A stretch of DNA of 43,029 nucleotides from Methanocellales archaeon. GTDB lineage: Archaea; Halobacteriota; UBA148. Position numbers and translations under genes: made by a program. Where the stretch lies: assembly GCA_030019435.1 (NCBI GenBank), contig JASEEV010000002.1, positions 1 to 43,029 of the forward strand, read 5' to 3'. Position 1 is the stretch's first letter. Every line of letters begins with the position of its first letter. Below the pieces are notes generated by a model that had not been told where the DNA came from, ran no database searches, and saw nothing but the letters and a program-made list of their open reading frames with translations. Below, in pieces: positions 1-8,934 of the stretch.

Positions 1-75
1 TAAGCTCTACTGTGGGCGTTTAGTGATTGTCTATTTCGCTTAACTGAACACTACCTTGGACTATTAGCTAAGGTT

Positions 76-83
76 TTTATATT
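76..83 (+). promoter_or_regulatory. TATA box for a leaderless transcript
   Basis: The A/T run TTTATATT is centred about 24-26 bp upstream of the ATG pair at 103/106. This is the archaeal spacing that would start the mRNA at the start codon. It argues against an upstream in-frame TTG at 82, which lies inside the box. Confidence 0.5.
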
Positions 84-102
84 GTTTTTTCAATATCTTA
101 GC

Positions 103-1173
103 ATGATGCATACCCTCATAATCTGTATTGATAGGGATGATGACCTAGGATACAAAGTCGGAATTAAAGGTCCAGTTATCGGCAGGGCCGCTAACATGGA
201 TGCTGCGACTCAGTTAGCACTACATGACCCAGAGGATGCTGACATCAACACGATCTTTGGCGCGATCCAGATCTATGATAAACTCAAAGCAGAAGGAGTT
301 GACGTTGAGCTCGTATCTATTGCAGGTGATCAGGATATTGGAATTAAATCGGACACAGTCATAGCAGACCAACTTGATGAGATCTCAGAGAAATATGATG
401 CAAAAAATGCAATTGTCGTGACGGATGGGGCTGAGGACGAATTTGTGCTCCCCATCATTGAGTCAAGGTTCAAGATTGATTCGGTGCGTCGAGTCATAGT
501 CAAGCAGAGCCAAAATCTGGAGAGCACTTATTACATCATCAAGGAGTTGCTTAGCGATCCCAAGGTATCCAGGACGTTTTTCATACCAATTGGACTGGCT
601 TGTCTGATCTATGCAATTTCGGTGTTTGCAGGATATCCACAAGGAGCCATCATAGCCATCATGGCTTTTGTCGGCATTTATATGCTCTTTAGGGGATTTG
701 GGCTGGAGAACGTAATAGAGGATTTCACAGAAAATTTGAAACGATCGTTCTATGGGGGAAAAATTTCGTTTGTGACGTACATAACTGCAGCAATACTTGT
801 GTTCATAGGCATCATCCAAGGACTGGCCAGATGCTGGGTGCTTGAAGCGCAGGGATTGCTGATCATCGTAATGTTCATCAATGCCTCGGTCTGGTGGTTC
901 GTGGCTAGCGGATTGCTCTCTTGGATAGGAAAGATAATCGATGCATATCTAAGCAAAGAACGAGTCTGGCGCTATTGGGTTTTACCATTTTTCCTATCAG
1001 CAACAGGTGTAATTCTTTGGGGTGGAACCACGTGCGTGTTGTTGCTTAACGAAGGACTCCGCCCTGATGCGATTCAATATCTTATGCTCTCGATCGTTGG
1101 TGCGGTGCTCATAGCATTCATCGGAGTTGGACTATCCACATACATAAGGAGGTTGGAAAGCGGACAATCCTAA
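103..1173 (+). CDS. DUF373 family membrane protein
   Basis: This is an archaeal DUF373 protein of unknown function, about 356 residues from the ATG at 103. The N-terminal half is soluble and opens with the family signature MHTLIICIDRDDDLG, followed by a segment around VVTDGAEDE. The C-terminal half holds about six hydrophobic segments, from roughly residue 165 to the end, with the conserved glycine-rich stretch typical of the family. The ATG at 103 is preferred to the in-frame TTG at 82 because the TATA box overlaps that TTG. The gene appears monocistronic. The next gene converges on it with only 2 nt between the stop codons. The family assignment is confident; the role is unknown. Confidence 0.85.
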   Translation: MMHTLIICIDRDDDLGYKVGIKGPVIGRAANMDAATQLALHDPEDADINTIFGAIQIYDKLKAEGVDVELVSIAGDQDIGIKSDTVIADQLDEISEKYDAKNAIVVTDGAEDEFVLPIIESRFKIDSVRRVIVKQSQNLESTYYIIKELLSDPKVSRTFFIPIGLACLIYAISVFAGYPQGAIIAIMAFVGIYMLFRGFGLENVIEDFTENLKRSFYGGKISFVTYITAAILVFIGIIQGLARCWVLEAQGLLIIVMFINASVWWFVASGLLSWIGKIIDAYLSKERVWRYWVLPFFLSATGVILWGGTTCVLLLNEGLRPDAIQYLMLSIVGAVLIAFIGVGLSTYIRRLESGQS

Positions 1174-1175
1174 AG

Positions 1176-1496
1176 CTACTTTTTGCTCTCACGCAATATT
1201 TTCTGCTCTTCTATCTCAACGTCTACTAACCCTTGTATGAATTTGTCTAGTGCTTTCACCACTTCTGACTCGGTGTTCACGGAGTACAGTTGTGAGTTTG
1301 CTATTTTCCGCCCCTCTTTAACCACGTTGTATTTTTCGAGTTTATCCCAAAATCGGTAGAGCGTGGCTCTTGATATGTTCGCACATTCGGCTATGTCGGT
1401 TTTTGTGTATTCCGTGTGTGGATGTGATATCAATAGCTTTATGACCTTTACTTGCGGATAATCTCCAAATATCTCCGTTAGCATCCTTGTCACCAT
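1176..1496 (-). CDS. winged-helix transcriptional regulator
   Basis: This small protein of about 106 residues has one winged helix-turn-helix domain. The helix-turn-helix is visible as KTDIAECANISRATLYRFW, followed by a wing containing KYNVVKEGRKIANSQLY. A short charged C-terminal helix (VEIEEQKILRESKK) may dimerise. The start at 1496 is chosen over an in-frame codon at 1514. A TATA-like element at 1515-1525 on this strand lies about 26 bp upstream of 1496, which implies a leaderless mRNA. The gene is divergent from the small protein at 1600 and shares its promoter region, which contains a GTATCAT/ATGATAC inverted repeat. Autoregulation is plausible but inferred. Confidence 0.7.
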   Translation of the reverse strand: MVTRMLTEIFGDYPQVKVIKLLISHPHTEYTKTDIAECANISRATLYRFWDKLEKYNVVKEGRKIANSQLYSVNTESEVVKALDKFIQGLVDVEIEEQKILRESKK

Positions 1497-1514
1497 AGTA
1501 CTGTTGAAAACCAC

Positions 1515-1571
1515 TGTATAAATAGTTATCGTTTACTGTATCATCTATGAGAAAAGTATAAATAATGATAC
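1515..1571. promoter_or_regulatory. divergent promoter region with inverted repeat
   Basis: Two TATA-like boxes face away from each other. CTATTTATACA (minus strand, 1515-1525) serves the regulator starting at 1496. GTATAAATA (plus strand, 1556-1564) serves the gene at 1600. An inverted repeat, GTATCAT at 1538-1544 and ATGATAC at 1565-1571, brackets the rightward TATA box and could be an operator for the adjacent winged-helix protein. Confidence 0.45.
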
Positions 1572-1599
1572 GACTGTTGTATTATTGGAGAGATGAACT

Positions 1600-1851
1600 G
1601 TGCCCATTACCGATCTAGAAAAAGACATACTCAAAGACCTCTTGGACAGTGGTTATGTGGGTAAAAGGCACACACCTGTGGAGAACGTTTCAAAGGGATT
1701 TCCAAAACATTTGCGGGGAGATGTAAAAAAAGCGGTGAAGAACCTGATACGCAAAGGATTCATCCTTGAATATCCAACATCTCATGGAATGGACGTAACA
1801 TTACCCATAGAGCGGACCAAAGAGATCAAGGAGCTTCTCGAACTTCTCTAG
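1600..1851 (+). CDS. small winged-helix-like protein
   Basis: This 83-residue hypothetical protein starts at GTG 1600, with GGAG at 1587-1590 as ribosome binding site and a TATA box at 1556-1564. It is highly charged and reads as a compact helical domain with a C-terminal hairpin (GFILEYPTSHGMDVTLPIE), consistent with a small winged helix. A basic segment LRGDVKKAVKNLIRKG could contact nucleic acid. It overlaps the 3' end of the convergent DNA ligase gene by 26 nt. I do not recognise a named family; the fold is inferred from secondary-structure pattern only. Confidence 0.6.
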   Translation: MPITDLEKDILKDLLDSGYVGKRHTPVENVSKGFPKHLRGDVKKAVKNLIRKGFILEYPTSHGMDVTLPIERTKEIKELLELL

Positions 1852-3514
1852 TGGTCCCGCGCCCTTTCTGTTTTTCATATAATTCTCGCACCCTCTGCAT
1901 AGAATCCGCCTCTCCCACTGATTTGTCACTTCTTACGCTGATCAATCTTGGGAACCTAAGGGCAAAACCTGATTCGTAGTTCGGGCTTTTCTGAATCTCC
2001 TCATAGGCTATTTCGAACACGATCTCTGGCTTGAGATCGATCTCTTTCCCGATTTCTGAGACGATAAGAGCCTTGAACAGCTCGGTTAATTCAGCTAGTT
2101 GTTCATCAGTTATTCCGGTTCCAACTCTCCCAATGCCAAGGAGTTCTCCCGTAGCAACATCTCTACAAGCCAACAAATATGAGCCGATGAGGTTCGCCCT
2201 TCTGCCCTCACCCCATTCAGCTCCTATTACAGCTAGGTCTAACGTCTCCATTACTGGTTTTATCTTCAACCAATTCTTGCCCCTCTTACCAGGGGTGTAC
2301 GCTGATTTGGGGTTTTTGATCATCACACCCTCATGTCCTGCGGAGAGAGCCTCTTGATAGATGCCATCGGCAACAGTCAGATCGCTTGTGACAATCTGGG
2401 GGGCTACGATGATCTTTGATGAATGTTTCGCTCTTAGACTCTTCTCGAGAATTTTGCGCCGTTCACTCAAAGGAAAATCGATCAAACTCTGCCCATCGTA
2501 CAAAACATCAAACAAGCTCAGGTGGAATGGGATCTCCTTTACCATTTGCTCCACATCATATTTTCTTCTAAATCTCCTCAAAATATCTTGGAATGGTCTT
2601 GGCTTCCCGTCTTCGCCTATTGCAATCACTTCTCCATCGAGAATGGCTCGTTTAAAAGTCACATCTTTTTTGATCAAGTTCACGATATCTGGCAGAGACT
2701 TGGTGACGTTTTCCAATTTCCTGGAGTAAAGCTGTACCTCACCATCCATTTTATGAATTTGCATGCGCGCTCCATCATATTTCCATTCTATAGCAGCTTT
2801 TTCCATCTCCTCTATCGCTCCCTCCATGCTCTCAGCCACTTGCGCCAACATCATCTTGATCGGTTTGCCAGGTTCTATGCCCAATTGCTCTAGCCCTTCT
2901 GCCCCTTCTTTTGCGGTTGCAGCAACCAACCCGAGATCGTTGGTCAGCATGTATCCCCTTTCCACTAAGTCGGCAGAAACGTCAAATGCCCTTGCAATCG
3001 CATCCCGGACGGTACCTTCCCCCACCCCGATGCGTAGCTCTTCCAACACCAGTCTGGCTATGTATCGCGCCTCCTTTGGCTTTGCCGAACCAAACAGGTC
3101 TGCTAGCATCCTAAACTTCCTTTTTTGAGACCCTTTGCCCCCGGCTTGGGCAATGCTCTCGAAATTTCGATAAACCTGCTCTACCGTCAACTCTCCAGAG
3201 AAAAGCGGCCTTTGGACTCTTCTTGAACACAGCTCCTCACAAGCCAGGCCAACATCTCCCCTCTGCCTAACGACCTCCTTGATTCGTCCCTTATCAGCGC
3301 CTGTTGCCATGGCTATGGCATCGTAGAGAAGACTGGGACCCATACCCAGCTCTTCAGCACTCCAAGCTGGGAAGATGCGTCCCATGATGAAATGGGTGAC
3401 GATCTCCAGCTCATCTGTGTCTTGCAGAAGTTGGGAAACAATTCTGGTCATCTCCAGATTGCTTGTGATGCCTTCCAGCTTCTCGCAGGTCTCAGCGAAC
3501 TCGATAAATTTCAT
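1826..3514 (-). CDS. lig: ATP-dependent DNA ligase
   Basis: Archaeal replicative DNA ligase of 562 residues, the usual length. It seals nicks in DNA, including joints between Okazaki fragments, through an enzyme-AMP intermediate. The adenylated lysine lies in EWKYDGAR (K245). Downstream nucleotidyltransferase motifs are ILDGEVIA (about 291), HEGVMIKNP and NWLKIKP, followed by the OB domain. The N-terminal DNA-binding domain (about 1-220) is present. The start MKFIEFAETCEKLEG matches the family N terminus. It is the last gene of a leftward operon, 32 nt after mtxX, and overlaps the convergent small gene at its 3' end. Confidence 0.97.
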   Translation of the reverse strand: MKFIEFAETCEKLEGITSNLEMTRIVSQLLQDTDELEIVTHFIMGRIFPAWSAEELGMGPSLLYDAIAMATGADKGRIKEVVRQRGDVGLACEELCSRRVQRPLFSGELTVEQVYRNFESIAQAGGKGSQKRKFRMLADLFGSAKPKEARYIARLVLEELRIGVGEGTVRDAIARAFDVSADLVERGYMLTNDLGLVAATAKEGAEGLEQLGIEPGKPIKMMLAQVAESMEGAIEEMEKAAIEWKYDGARMQIHKMDGEVQLYSRKLENVTKSLPDIVNLIKKDVTFKRAILDGEVIAIGEDGKPRPFQDILRRFRRKYDVEQMVKEIPFHLSLFDVLYDGQSLIDFPLSERRKILEKSLRAKHSSKIIVAPQIVTSDLTVADGIYQEALSAGHEGVMIKNPKSAYTPGKRGKNWLKIKPVMETLDLAVIGAEWGEGRRANLIGSYLLACRDVATGELLGIGRVGTGITDEQLAELTELFKALIVSEIGKEIDLKPEIVFEIAYEEIQKSPNYESGFALRFPRLISVRSDKSVGEADSMQRVRELYEKQKGRGTTREVREAP

Positions 3515-3546
3515 GGTATTTAATTAGGGCTGCAACGGTATTATTC

Positions 3547-4353
3547 TTACGATTGCGATAGCGAGCTTGCTAAGCATATCGCTTTATCATAGCTGTGACC
3601 TGCCCTAGATGTGTCCACGAATACCTCCTCCATGCCAACCAGTGGAGCGCCTATAGCTTCACCATCGCCCAAAAAGCATAAGCTGCGAAAAATCAGGTTA
3701 CCACTGATGCCGTCTGGGGCAATGATGTAGTTGCATTCTTTTATCGCATCTTCGATGAGGATTCCATGGTGTCTTGCTGATAATCCTTTCGCCTTGAGAG
3801 CAGATGCAACCACCTCACCGTTCTGTAGACTCTTATCCACCCTTGGATCTCTTCCCATATCGCTAAATCTGCCTCCCGATAAGATGCCGATCTCTGGTTC
3901 CACTCCAAACCTACGTATTAAATCCGCTCCTAAAAACCCAAGGTCTATCTTATCCTCTACAGAGCAACCCTCATCGATTCCTACTGGTGCGAGAAAGAAC
4001 ATCTTTTCAGAGGTGGCAAGCAGAGCAACTCTCAAGATCTTTTGAGGACACAAAATATCACGAATCGCCTTCAATGTTTTGTTTGCACATAAAGACCCTC
4101 TCACGACTGCATCAACCTCTCCTTTATCCAGTAGTTGGATGAGAACTTCTTCTGGATGCCCCGTCTCCACATGTTCCAGAGATGTATCGATAGGCATTGA
4201 TCCTACTAGCATAACTTTCGCATATCCTTTCTCCTCTGCCAGCTCTGCATATCTAACGGTCTTTTCCAAATACTCGCTTCGCTCAGTCCCAACACCGATC
4301 GCAACGTGGGCATGATTTTCTTTCCCCTTCTTCTCTATGGTATCCCAGAGAAT
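3547..4353 (-). CDS. mtxX: methanogenesis marker protein 4 (MtxX family)
   Basis: This is a MtxX-family protein, distantly related to phosphate acetyl/butyryltransferases, found in methanogens and relatives; its biochemical role is unsettled. The first standard start codon in frame is TTG at 4269, giving 240 residues. However, the reading frame is open upstream to a TAG at 4354-4356, and that stretch encodes a family-like N terminus ending HAHVAIGVGTERSEYL. A strong GGTGA (4359-4363) lies 5 nt before an ATT codon at 4351-4353, so I propose ATT initiation and a product of about 268 residues. It follows marker 11 by 5 nt. Conserved stretches include VLIQLLDKGEVDAVVRGS and IGILSGGRFSDMGRD. Confidence 0.85.
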   Translation of the reverse strand: MLWDTIEKKGKENHAHVAIGVGTERSEYLEKTVRYAELAEEKGYAKVMLVGSMPIDTSLEHVETGHPEEVLIQLLDKGEVDAVVRGSLCANKTLKAIRDILCPQKILRVALLATSEKMFFLAPVGIDEGCSVEDKIDLGFLGADLIRRFGVEPEIGILSGGRFSDMGRDPRVDKSLQNGEVVASALKAKGLSARHHGILIEDAIKECNYIIAPDGISGNLIFRSLCFLGDGEAIGAPLVGMEEVFVDTSRAGHSYDKAICLASSLSQS

Positions 4354-4358
4354 CTACT

Positions 4359-5324
4359 TCACCCCTTTAATCCTATTCCTGGCACAACCGCCTCGTCCAC
4401 TAAGTCTGCATATGCGATTGCAGCCAGTGCTCCAATTTTACCTCGTTCGCCTGTGATCGATATCAGGCGCACTCCACCCTTTTTTGCGACTTTTTCTGCA
4501 TCCTCAATACTGACCATTTGAATTTTTGAGCGTCCCCCAAACTCGACCACCTCCTCAGGGATATCTATCCCGGTGAAAGCCGCTATGGCTGTCTCTCGAG
4601 ATGATGAAGTGTCTTTGAGCATATTTGCAAAGGTATTGATTAGCTCCTCAACTCTGCCTGGCTCGGATGCAAAGCTCACCGCAATGCTGACGCCATTCGT
4701 CGTCTTATTCGGGTTCTTCGGATATAGCTGGACGATTGAGTGATTCAAATAAGGAAATCCTTGCATGCCCAATTTATATGCTATCTCGTTGGATAGCGCC
4801 CAAGTTGCCCCCTCCCCAGGCTTGTCAGTGTCATCTATCCCTATGATCACCTTCACATGTTTCGGCACGACGACCGTTGCCCTTCCGAGCTGGTCTCCGC
4901 CACCCCATGAATGCACCTCCACTTCTTTCACACCTTTTGCAAGCCCTCTACACATCGCAACAGCCACTCCTGCGCCTGCAAGACCTGCGTATGTGACTCT
5001 TATTTGATCGCTCCTTACTTCAGCGCTCTCTATTCCAGCGGCGGCAAAACATGGGATCAGGTCTAGATCCCCATGTCCGATCTTCACCTTAAAAACGTTC
5101 CTCACCCCATCCCTCTTACTATCTATGATCAGCCCACTCGTCTTTTTATAGTGATGAGTCTCCCATGCAGCTCCACCATAGCACGCGTTACGTGCGTGAT
5201 ACTCGATGATCTCAATCATGCCAGCCCTCTCGTCGGCTGTCATCACTATTCGCTCATAGGGGGACACCCATGGTTTATCCAATAATCTAGCCCTGATTTG
5301 CTCAGTGGTCAAAACCTCACTCAA
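4359..5324 (-). CDS. methanogenesis marker protein 11
   Basis: A 321-residue protein of the methanogenesis marker 11 family, which is co-inherited with methyl-coenzyme M reductase metabolism; its function is undetermined. A diagnostic motif is [15 protein letters not shown] at about residues 161-175. It resembles the GxDDTD motif of the tRNA(Ile2) agmatidine synthetase TiaS and suggests nucleotide/metal chemistry. The TTG start at 5324 overlaps the stop codon of the radical SAM gene by 4 nt and has GGTGA 6 nt upstream, so translation is probably coupled. It is followed by mtxX. The family call is strong; the biochemical role is unknown. Confidence 0.9.
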   Translation of the reverse strand: MSEVLTTEQIRARLLDKPWVSPYERIVMTADERAGMIEIIEYHARNACYGGAAWETHHYKKTSGLIIDSKRDGVRNVFKVKIGHGDLDLIPCFAAAGIESAEVRSDQIRVTYAGLAGAGVAVAMCRGLAKGVKEVEVHSWGGGDQLGRATVVVPKHVKVIIGIDDTDKPGEGATWALSNEIAYKLGMQGFPYLNHSIVQLYPKNPNKTTNGVSIAVSFASEPGRVEELINTFANMLKDTSSSRETAIAAFTGIDIPEEVVEFGGRSKIQMVSIEDAEKVAKKGGVRLISITGERGKIGALAAIAYADLVDEAVVPGIGLKG

Positions 5325-6400
5325 TTTTTCTCACCCCTTACATAATCTTGGATCAGCGAGCAGGCGCCACATCTGACGCAGCCCGCTTTACTCTTTGACG
5401 GTCTAACCCCATAATCGTTCATTATAGATCCGCATTTCGCATAGATATTATGCAAATATTCATGGCTCGGCATTCTGCTCTCGCTTAACGGTGTATTTGG
5501 CAAGGGCCTGAATGGAACGATATAAGTGACCGCGCCCAATGATGATAATCTTTCGCACGCATCTGTGAACGTTCTCAGATCCTCGCCAAGCCCAGCAAGC
5601 AGGAATGAACTGACCTGGTTCTCTCCAAAAAGTCCTATAGAATACTCGACTGCATCATAATACCGTTTAAAGCCGATTTCTGCTTTGGCTGGACACACAT
5701 TTCTCAGGACCTCTGGGTCTGCGCTTTCCATATGCAGTCCAATCGTGTCCACGCCAGCGTTAGCCAGTTCATCCAGATATCCAAAGTCCTCTGGGGGTGA
5801 CAATTGTACGTGAACCTTAAGCGGCGATGCAGCCTTTATGCCAGCGCATGCCTCACTCAACATTCCTGCGCCATAGTCCCTCTCGTTTGGTGTGCCTGTG
5901 GTAAGCGTTACATGAGAGGCATCCCCATATTTTACAGCAGCCAGAGCCACTTCTCCTAGTTGTTCACCGGTCTTCAGCAGAATCGTGTCGCCACTCTCCA
6001 ACGAGAATTGGATGGCACAAAACTTACATTGCTTGCTTACAGCCCAATAGATGCATTTCTGGTAGACCGTGCTGGCAAGGACATCAGCAGCATGCCTAAG
6101 CGCTATGAACTTCATCGGCGTTCCATCAGACGTCTGTAGATCGTAGAACCTTGGTTTATCCGGGATTTCCGTCTCCACCGATTCATCATTCCAGACGATT
6201 TTTAGCCCGTCCTCATATGTCAAAGTAAATGGTGAGTTCTTGGCATCGCCCCAAATTGGTGCGTTTATCACTTGATCCTCTATGGTTACATATTGCCCAA
6301 ACGGCCCAGCACCTCCAGAACGTCCCAGATCTATGCCGCTTCTTGGATCGATTCTTACACCTTGACACAACAGCCTGAGTTTAAGTTCCTTCAAATTCAT
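5321..6400 (-). CDS. radical SAM protein with atypical cluster motif
   Basis: A 359-residue radical SAM enzyme, most like the MSMEG_0568-type/biotin-synthase-like branch; the substrate is unknown. The cluster-binding cysteines are C116, C125 and C128 ([14 protein letters not shown]), a CX8CX2C spacing instead of CX3CX2C. A second cysteine group, C341, C344 and C347 (CVRCGAC), near the C terminus could bind an auxiliary iron-sulfur cluster. Barrel motifs include [11 protein letters not shown] and [15 protein letters not shown]. It overlaps homoserine dehydrogenase by 20 nt upstream and marker 11 by 4 nt downstream. This suggests a role tied to methanogenesis-type metabolism, possibly cofactor or protein modification; that is inference. 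Confidence 0.85.
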   Translation of the reverse strand: MNLKELKLRLLCQGVRIDPRSGIDLGRSGGAGPFGQYVTIEDQVINAPIWGDAKNSPFTLTYEDGLKIVWNDESVETEIPDKPRFYDLQTSDGTPMKFIALRHAADVLASTVYQKCIYWAVSKQCKFCAIQFSLESGDTILLKTGEQLGEVALAAVKYGDASHVTLTTGTPNERDYGAGMLSEACAGIKAASPLKVHVQLSPPEDFGYLDELANAGVDTIGLHMESADPEVLRNVCPAKAEIGFKRYYDAVEYSIGLFGENQVSSFLLAGLGEDLRTFTDACERLSSLGAVTYIVPFRPLPNTPLSESRMPSHEYLHNIYAKCGSIMNDYGVRPSKSKAGCVRCGACSLIQDYVRGEKN

Positions 6401-7403
6401 ATTTCGATATGTTTATCACATCGCTCAATATCGAGCTTGATGTTTCGATGGCGCCAGCACCCTTACCGGTGACGGTGATCTCCCCTGCTAGATCTGTATG
6501 GAGAGATATCACATTTAAGGTTCCCCCGACAGCCAGAGGATGGTCTTTTGGGACCAAGCGTGGTGCCACCCTTAGTCCATCTCTTACTTCACCGATCAGC
6601 TTTATGGCATATCCCTCATCAGATGCCAGTTTTAGCGATTCTGGGGTGATTCCAGTGATGCCCTCCACTTCGACATCCTTGTAAGTGGCATCCATGTCAA
6701 AGATCGCATTTGCAAGAATTACGAGCTTGCATGCAGTATCTATCCCTTCTACATCATAGCTCGGATCCGTCTCTGCAATCCCAAGTTCTTGAGCCTCAGA
6801 TAAGGCGTGCTCATATGACAGTCCTTCGGTGGACATCCTTGTCAGTATATAATTACACGTTCCATTCAAGATACCCTCGATGCCGAGCATCTTGTTGGCT
6901 TGAAGAGACTCTCTTACAAGGTTAAACACTGGCATCGCTCCGCCCACAGAAGCCTCGAATCTAAATTGAACGTCATTTTCCTCAGCAGTTCTTTTTAGTT
7001 CTTTGTATGCTACAACCAATGGTCCTTTGTTGGAGGTGACCACATGCCTTTTGTTTTTAAAGGCGGTCATCATATGGCTTAGACCGGGCTCGCCAGAATT
7101 GATGTTCGTTGGAGTTGCCTCTATTACAATGTCAGCATTCACTTCTCTGACAACATCAATGCCACTCATTTCCTCTTTCCAACATGGATGCTTGTACATC
7201 TCCCTTGATTTCGCTAAATCGTAAGCTTCCATGGGATCGATTCCATCTTCGCAAACGATGCTTCCATGACGTTCGCCGATTCCCACTAGCTCAAGGTCAA
7301 TTCCATGCCTACTCTTTATATAGCCCTTTTTTTCCGAAATGACCTTTGCAACGCCGCTTCCTATTACTCCAAATCCGATGATCGAGATGCGTATTTTTTT
7401 CAT
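6381..7403 (-). CDS. hom: homoserine dehydrogenase
   Basis: NAD(P)-dependent homoserine dehydrogenase (340 residues), which reduces aspartate semialdehyde to homoserine for threonine and methionine synthesis. The Rossmann motif is [10 protein letters not shown] near the N terminus. Catalytic-domain signatures include [25 protein letters not shown] and [14 protein letters not shown]. It is the compact archaeal form; no C-terminal ACT domain is fused, but an ACT-domain protein is encoded 12 nt upstream. The ATG at 7403 is preferred over the TTG at 7406 because GAGGT lies 6-7 nt before it. Aspartate kinase for the same pathway is encoded separately at 22.5 kb. Confidence 0.95.
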   Translation of the reverse strand: MKKIRISIIGFGVIGSGVAKVISEKKGYIKSRHGIDLELVGIGERHGSIVCEDGIDPMEAYDLAKSREMYKHPCWKEEMSGIDVVREVNADIVIEATPTNINSGEPGLSHMMTAFKNKRHVVTSNKGPLVVAYKELKRTAEENDVQFRFEASVGGAMPVFNLVRESLQANKMLGIEGILNGTCNYILTRMSTEGLSYEHALSEAQELGIAETDPSYDVEGIDTACKLVILANAIFDMDATYKDVEVEGITGITPESLKLASDEGYAIKLIGEVRDGLRVAPRLVPKDHPLAVGGTLNVISLHTDLAGEITVTGKGAGAIETSSSILSDVINISKYEFEGT

Positions 7404-7415
7404 CAAAAACCTCTG

Positions 7416-7907
7416 TTAGATTGGTTCGATCAACAGTAGATCCTTCTCACGTGCGATGTTCCTCAGCAACTCCACTGCGGATTCCATTTCCCTTTTTCCA
7501 GCGGCATTTATCACCAATCTTGCGGACGATCGTTGGTCTATTCCAGGCATGGACATCGCGAGATCCATCACCTCTGCATATCCCGTAGCATCGATCTGAT
7601 CTATGGTATCCCTAATATCCGAGTGGATGATGTGCCCGATCAGTATCACAGCCCTCCTCTCGCGAAGTCGTTCCTCACCAACCCTGGCAACTATGATTCC
7701 GCCGCTCTTTAATTTGTCGATTAGATCACTCACCTTAGCTCCATCGATCTCAAAGGTTACTTGCACGGGAATCATGCCCCTAGGGGTTTTCTTATCTCTG
7801 TGGTGTACTACAGAGACGATGTTGCCTTCAAAATCGGAGATGGGCTGGAGCGCTAATACGAGTTGCCCAGGTATGTCTTTTAGCTCTAGATCCATTGTAA
7901 TTCTCAT
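7416..7907 (-). CDS. ACT-domain protein, predicted amino-acid metabolism regulator
   Basis: About 163 residues. It opens with an ACT-type domain (MDLELKDIPGQLVLALQPIS, then GNIVSVVHHRDKKTP) and has a second conserved C-terminal segment. Archaeal homologues commonly sit next to homoserine dehydrogenase, as here, and are thought to sense amino acids; this has not been shown biochemically for this protein. The ATG at 7907 matches the family start MRITMDLELKD. A TATA box at about 7918-7925 overlaps the upstream ATG at 7919 and would place transcription start near 7895-7900, so the ATG at 7895 is also possible. It is the first gene of the leftward operon down to the ligase. Confidence 0.8.
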   Translation of the reverse strand: MRITMDLELKDIPGQLVLALQPISDFEGNIVSVVHHRDKKTPRGMIPVQVTFEIDGAKVSDLIDKLKSGGIIVARVGEERLRERRAVILIGHIIHSDIRDTIDQIDATGYAEVMDLAMSMPGIDQRSSARLVINAAGKREMESAVELLRNIAREKDLLLIEPI

Positions 7908-7987
7908 ATGGCACGACATATAAACACTTTAAGCCTTAAAGATTTATGGCTAAAGTATAAGGGATGGAGAACAAAAAGGTGATGTCT

Positions 7988-8506
7988 ATGAATGAATGTC
8001 TAGAGGCGATAGAAAACCGAAGATCAATACGCAAGTTCAAGGAGAAGGAGATCAGCGAATCAGATATTAAAATATTGCTCCATGCCGCGCAAATGGCGCC
8101 ATCTGCTGGAAATCTACAAGCAAGAGAATTCATCATCGTGTCAGCGGAAGAGGGAAGAAAAAACCTGGCAAGAGCAGCACTGAATCAAGAATTCATAATG
8201 GAGGCACCGATCGTGATCGTTGCCTGTGCAAACATGACGCGTTCTGAACCACGGTATGGGGCGAGGAGTGCTCTTTATGCCATTCAGGATGCAACTGCAT
8301 CGGTGATGAACATTCTTCTTGCCGCCCATTCAATAGGCTTGGGAACTTGTTGGATAGGGGCTTTTGATGAGCGAGAAGTATCATCTTTGCTAAATTTACC
8401 AGAACATGTGCGACCTGTTGCATTAGTACCAGTGGGATATCCTGATGAGGCGCCGATAGCTCCAGCAAGGCTAGGTGAGAGGATAGAGCACTGGGAGAAG
8501 TGGTGA
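7988..8506 (+). CDS. nitroreductase family flavoprotein
   Basis: About 172 residues, an FMN-dependent nitroreductase-family oxidoreductase whose physiological substrate cannot be deduced. The family FMN-binding N terminus is clear (AIENRRSIRKF), followed by APSAGNLQ and, in the C-terminal half, GLGTCWIGAFDE and VPVGYPDE. The ATG at 7988 is chosen because AGGTGAT ends 5 nt before it; in-frame ATGs at 7964 and 7982 would add 8 or 2 residues. It is a single gene, divergent from the ACT/hom operon with a short shared promoter region and convergent with the VapBC pair. Confidence 0.88.
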   Translation: MNECLEAIENRRSIRKFKEKEISESDIKILLHAAQMAPSAGNLQAREFIIVSAEEGRKNLARAALNQEFIMEAPIVIVACANMTRSEPRYGARSALYAIQDATASVMNILLAAHSIGLGTCWIGAFDEREVSSLLNLPEHVRPVALVPVGYPDEAPIAPARLGERIEHWEKW

Positions 8507-8522
8507 TCTCCGATCTGTGACA

Positions 8523-8933
8523 TCAACAAATTCTGGGAATCTCAACAGCATCAAAATCAGAATCATGGGAAAGGATGGTACTGATCCCAAACCGCTTCAC
8601 CATCTCATAGGTTACATAGTCTGTGAAACTATCGAACAGATAATCCCTATCGTTAAAGGTCGTCCATGCGTCCAAGAACGTGCGAACATCCACAACAGTC
8701 AGGTTGATTCTTGGGGATCTGAGGATGGCATCTCCAACCTCTTTCGCTATGGTCACGTTTCCAACCCTCCTCAGAATGAGCGTTATCGTTTCATTAAAGA
8801 TGTGGTCTGAGGTGTATATTGCGCCGTACTCACCCTTCAAGGCACTCCTAAGCAGTCTTTTAGCGCTATTATGGTGTTTATCCTTTTTGTTGTAGGCCGC
8901 TACAAAAACAGAGGTATCAACGAAGCAGCTCAT
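8523..8933 (-). CDS. PIN-domain toxin, VapC family
   Basis: A 136-residue PIN-domain ribonuclease, the toxin of a VapBC toxin-antitoxin pair. Acidic active-site residues are visible in CFVDTSVFVAAYN (first Asp), IFNETITL (Glu), FDSFTDYVTY and STILSHDSDFD. VapC toxins cut specific RNAs, often tRNA or rRNA loops; the target here is unknown. The ATG at 8933 overlaps the antitoxin region, giving a coupled operon with the antitoxin first. It appears intact, unlike the RelE-type toxin at 30.9 kb. Confidence 0.85.
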   Translation of the reverse strand: MSCFVDTSVFVAAYNKKDKHHNSAKRLLRSALKGEYGAIYTSDHIFNETITLILRRVGNVTIAKEVGDAILRSPRINLTVVDVRTFLDAWTTFNDRDYLFDSFTDYVTYEMVKRFGISTILSHDSDFDAVEIPRIC

Positions 8934-8934
8934 T

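Noticed and set aside
82-102. TTG start at 82 for the DUF373 gene
   Set aside because: The TTG overlaps the TATA element and the extra residues are not family-like.
2031-3128. Several long frames antisense to DNA ligase
   Set aside because: They are shadows of the ligase gene, serine- and proline-rich as expected from its reverse strand.
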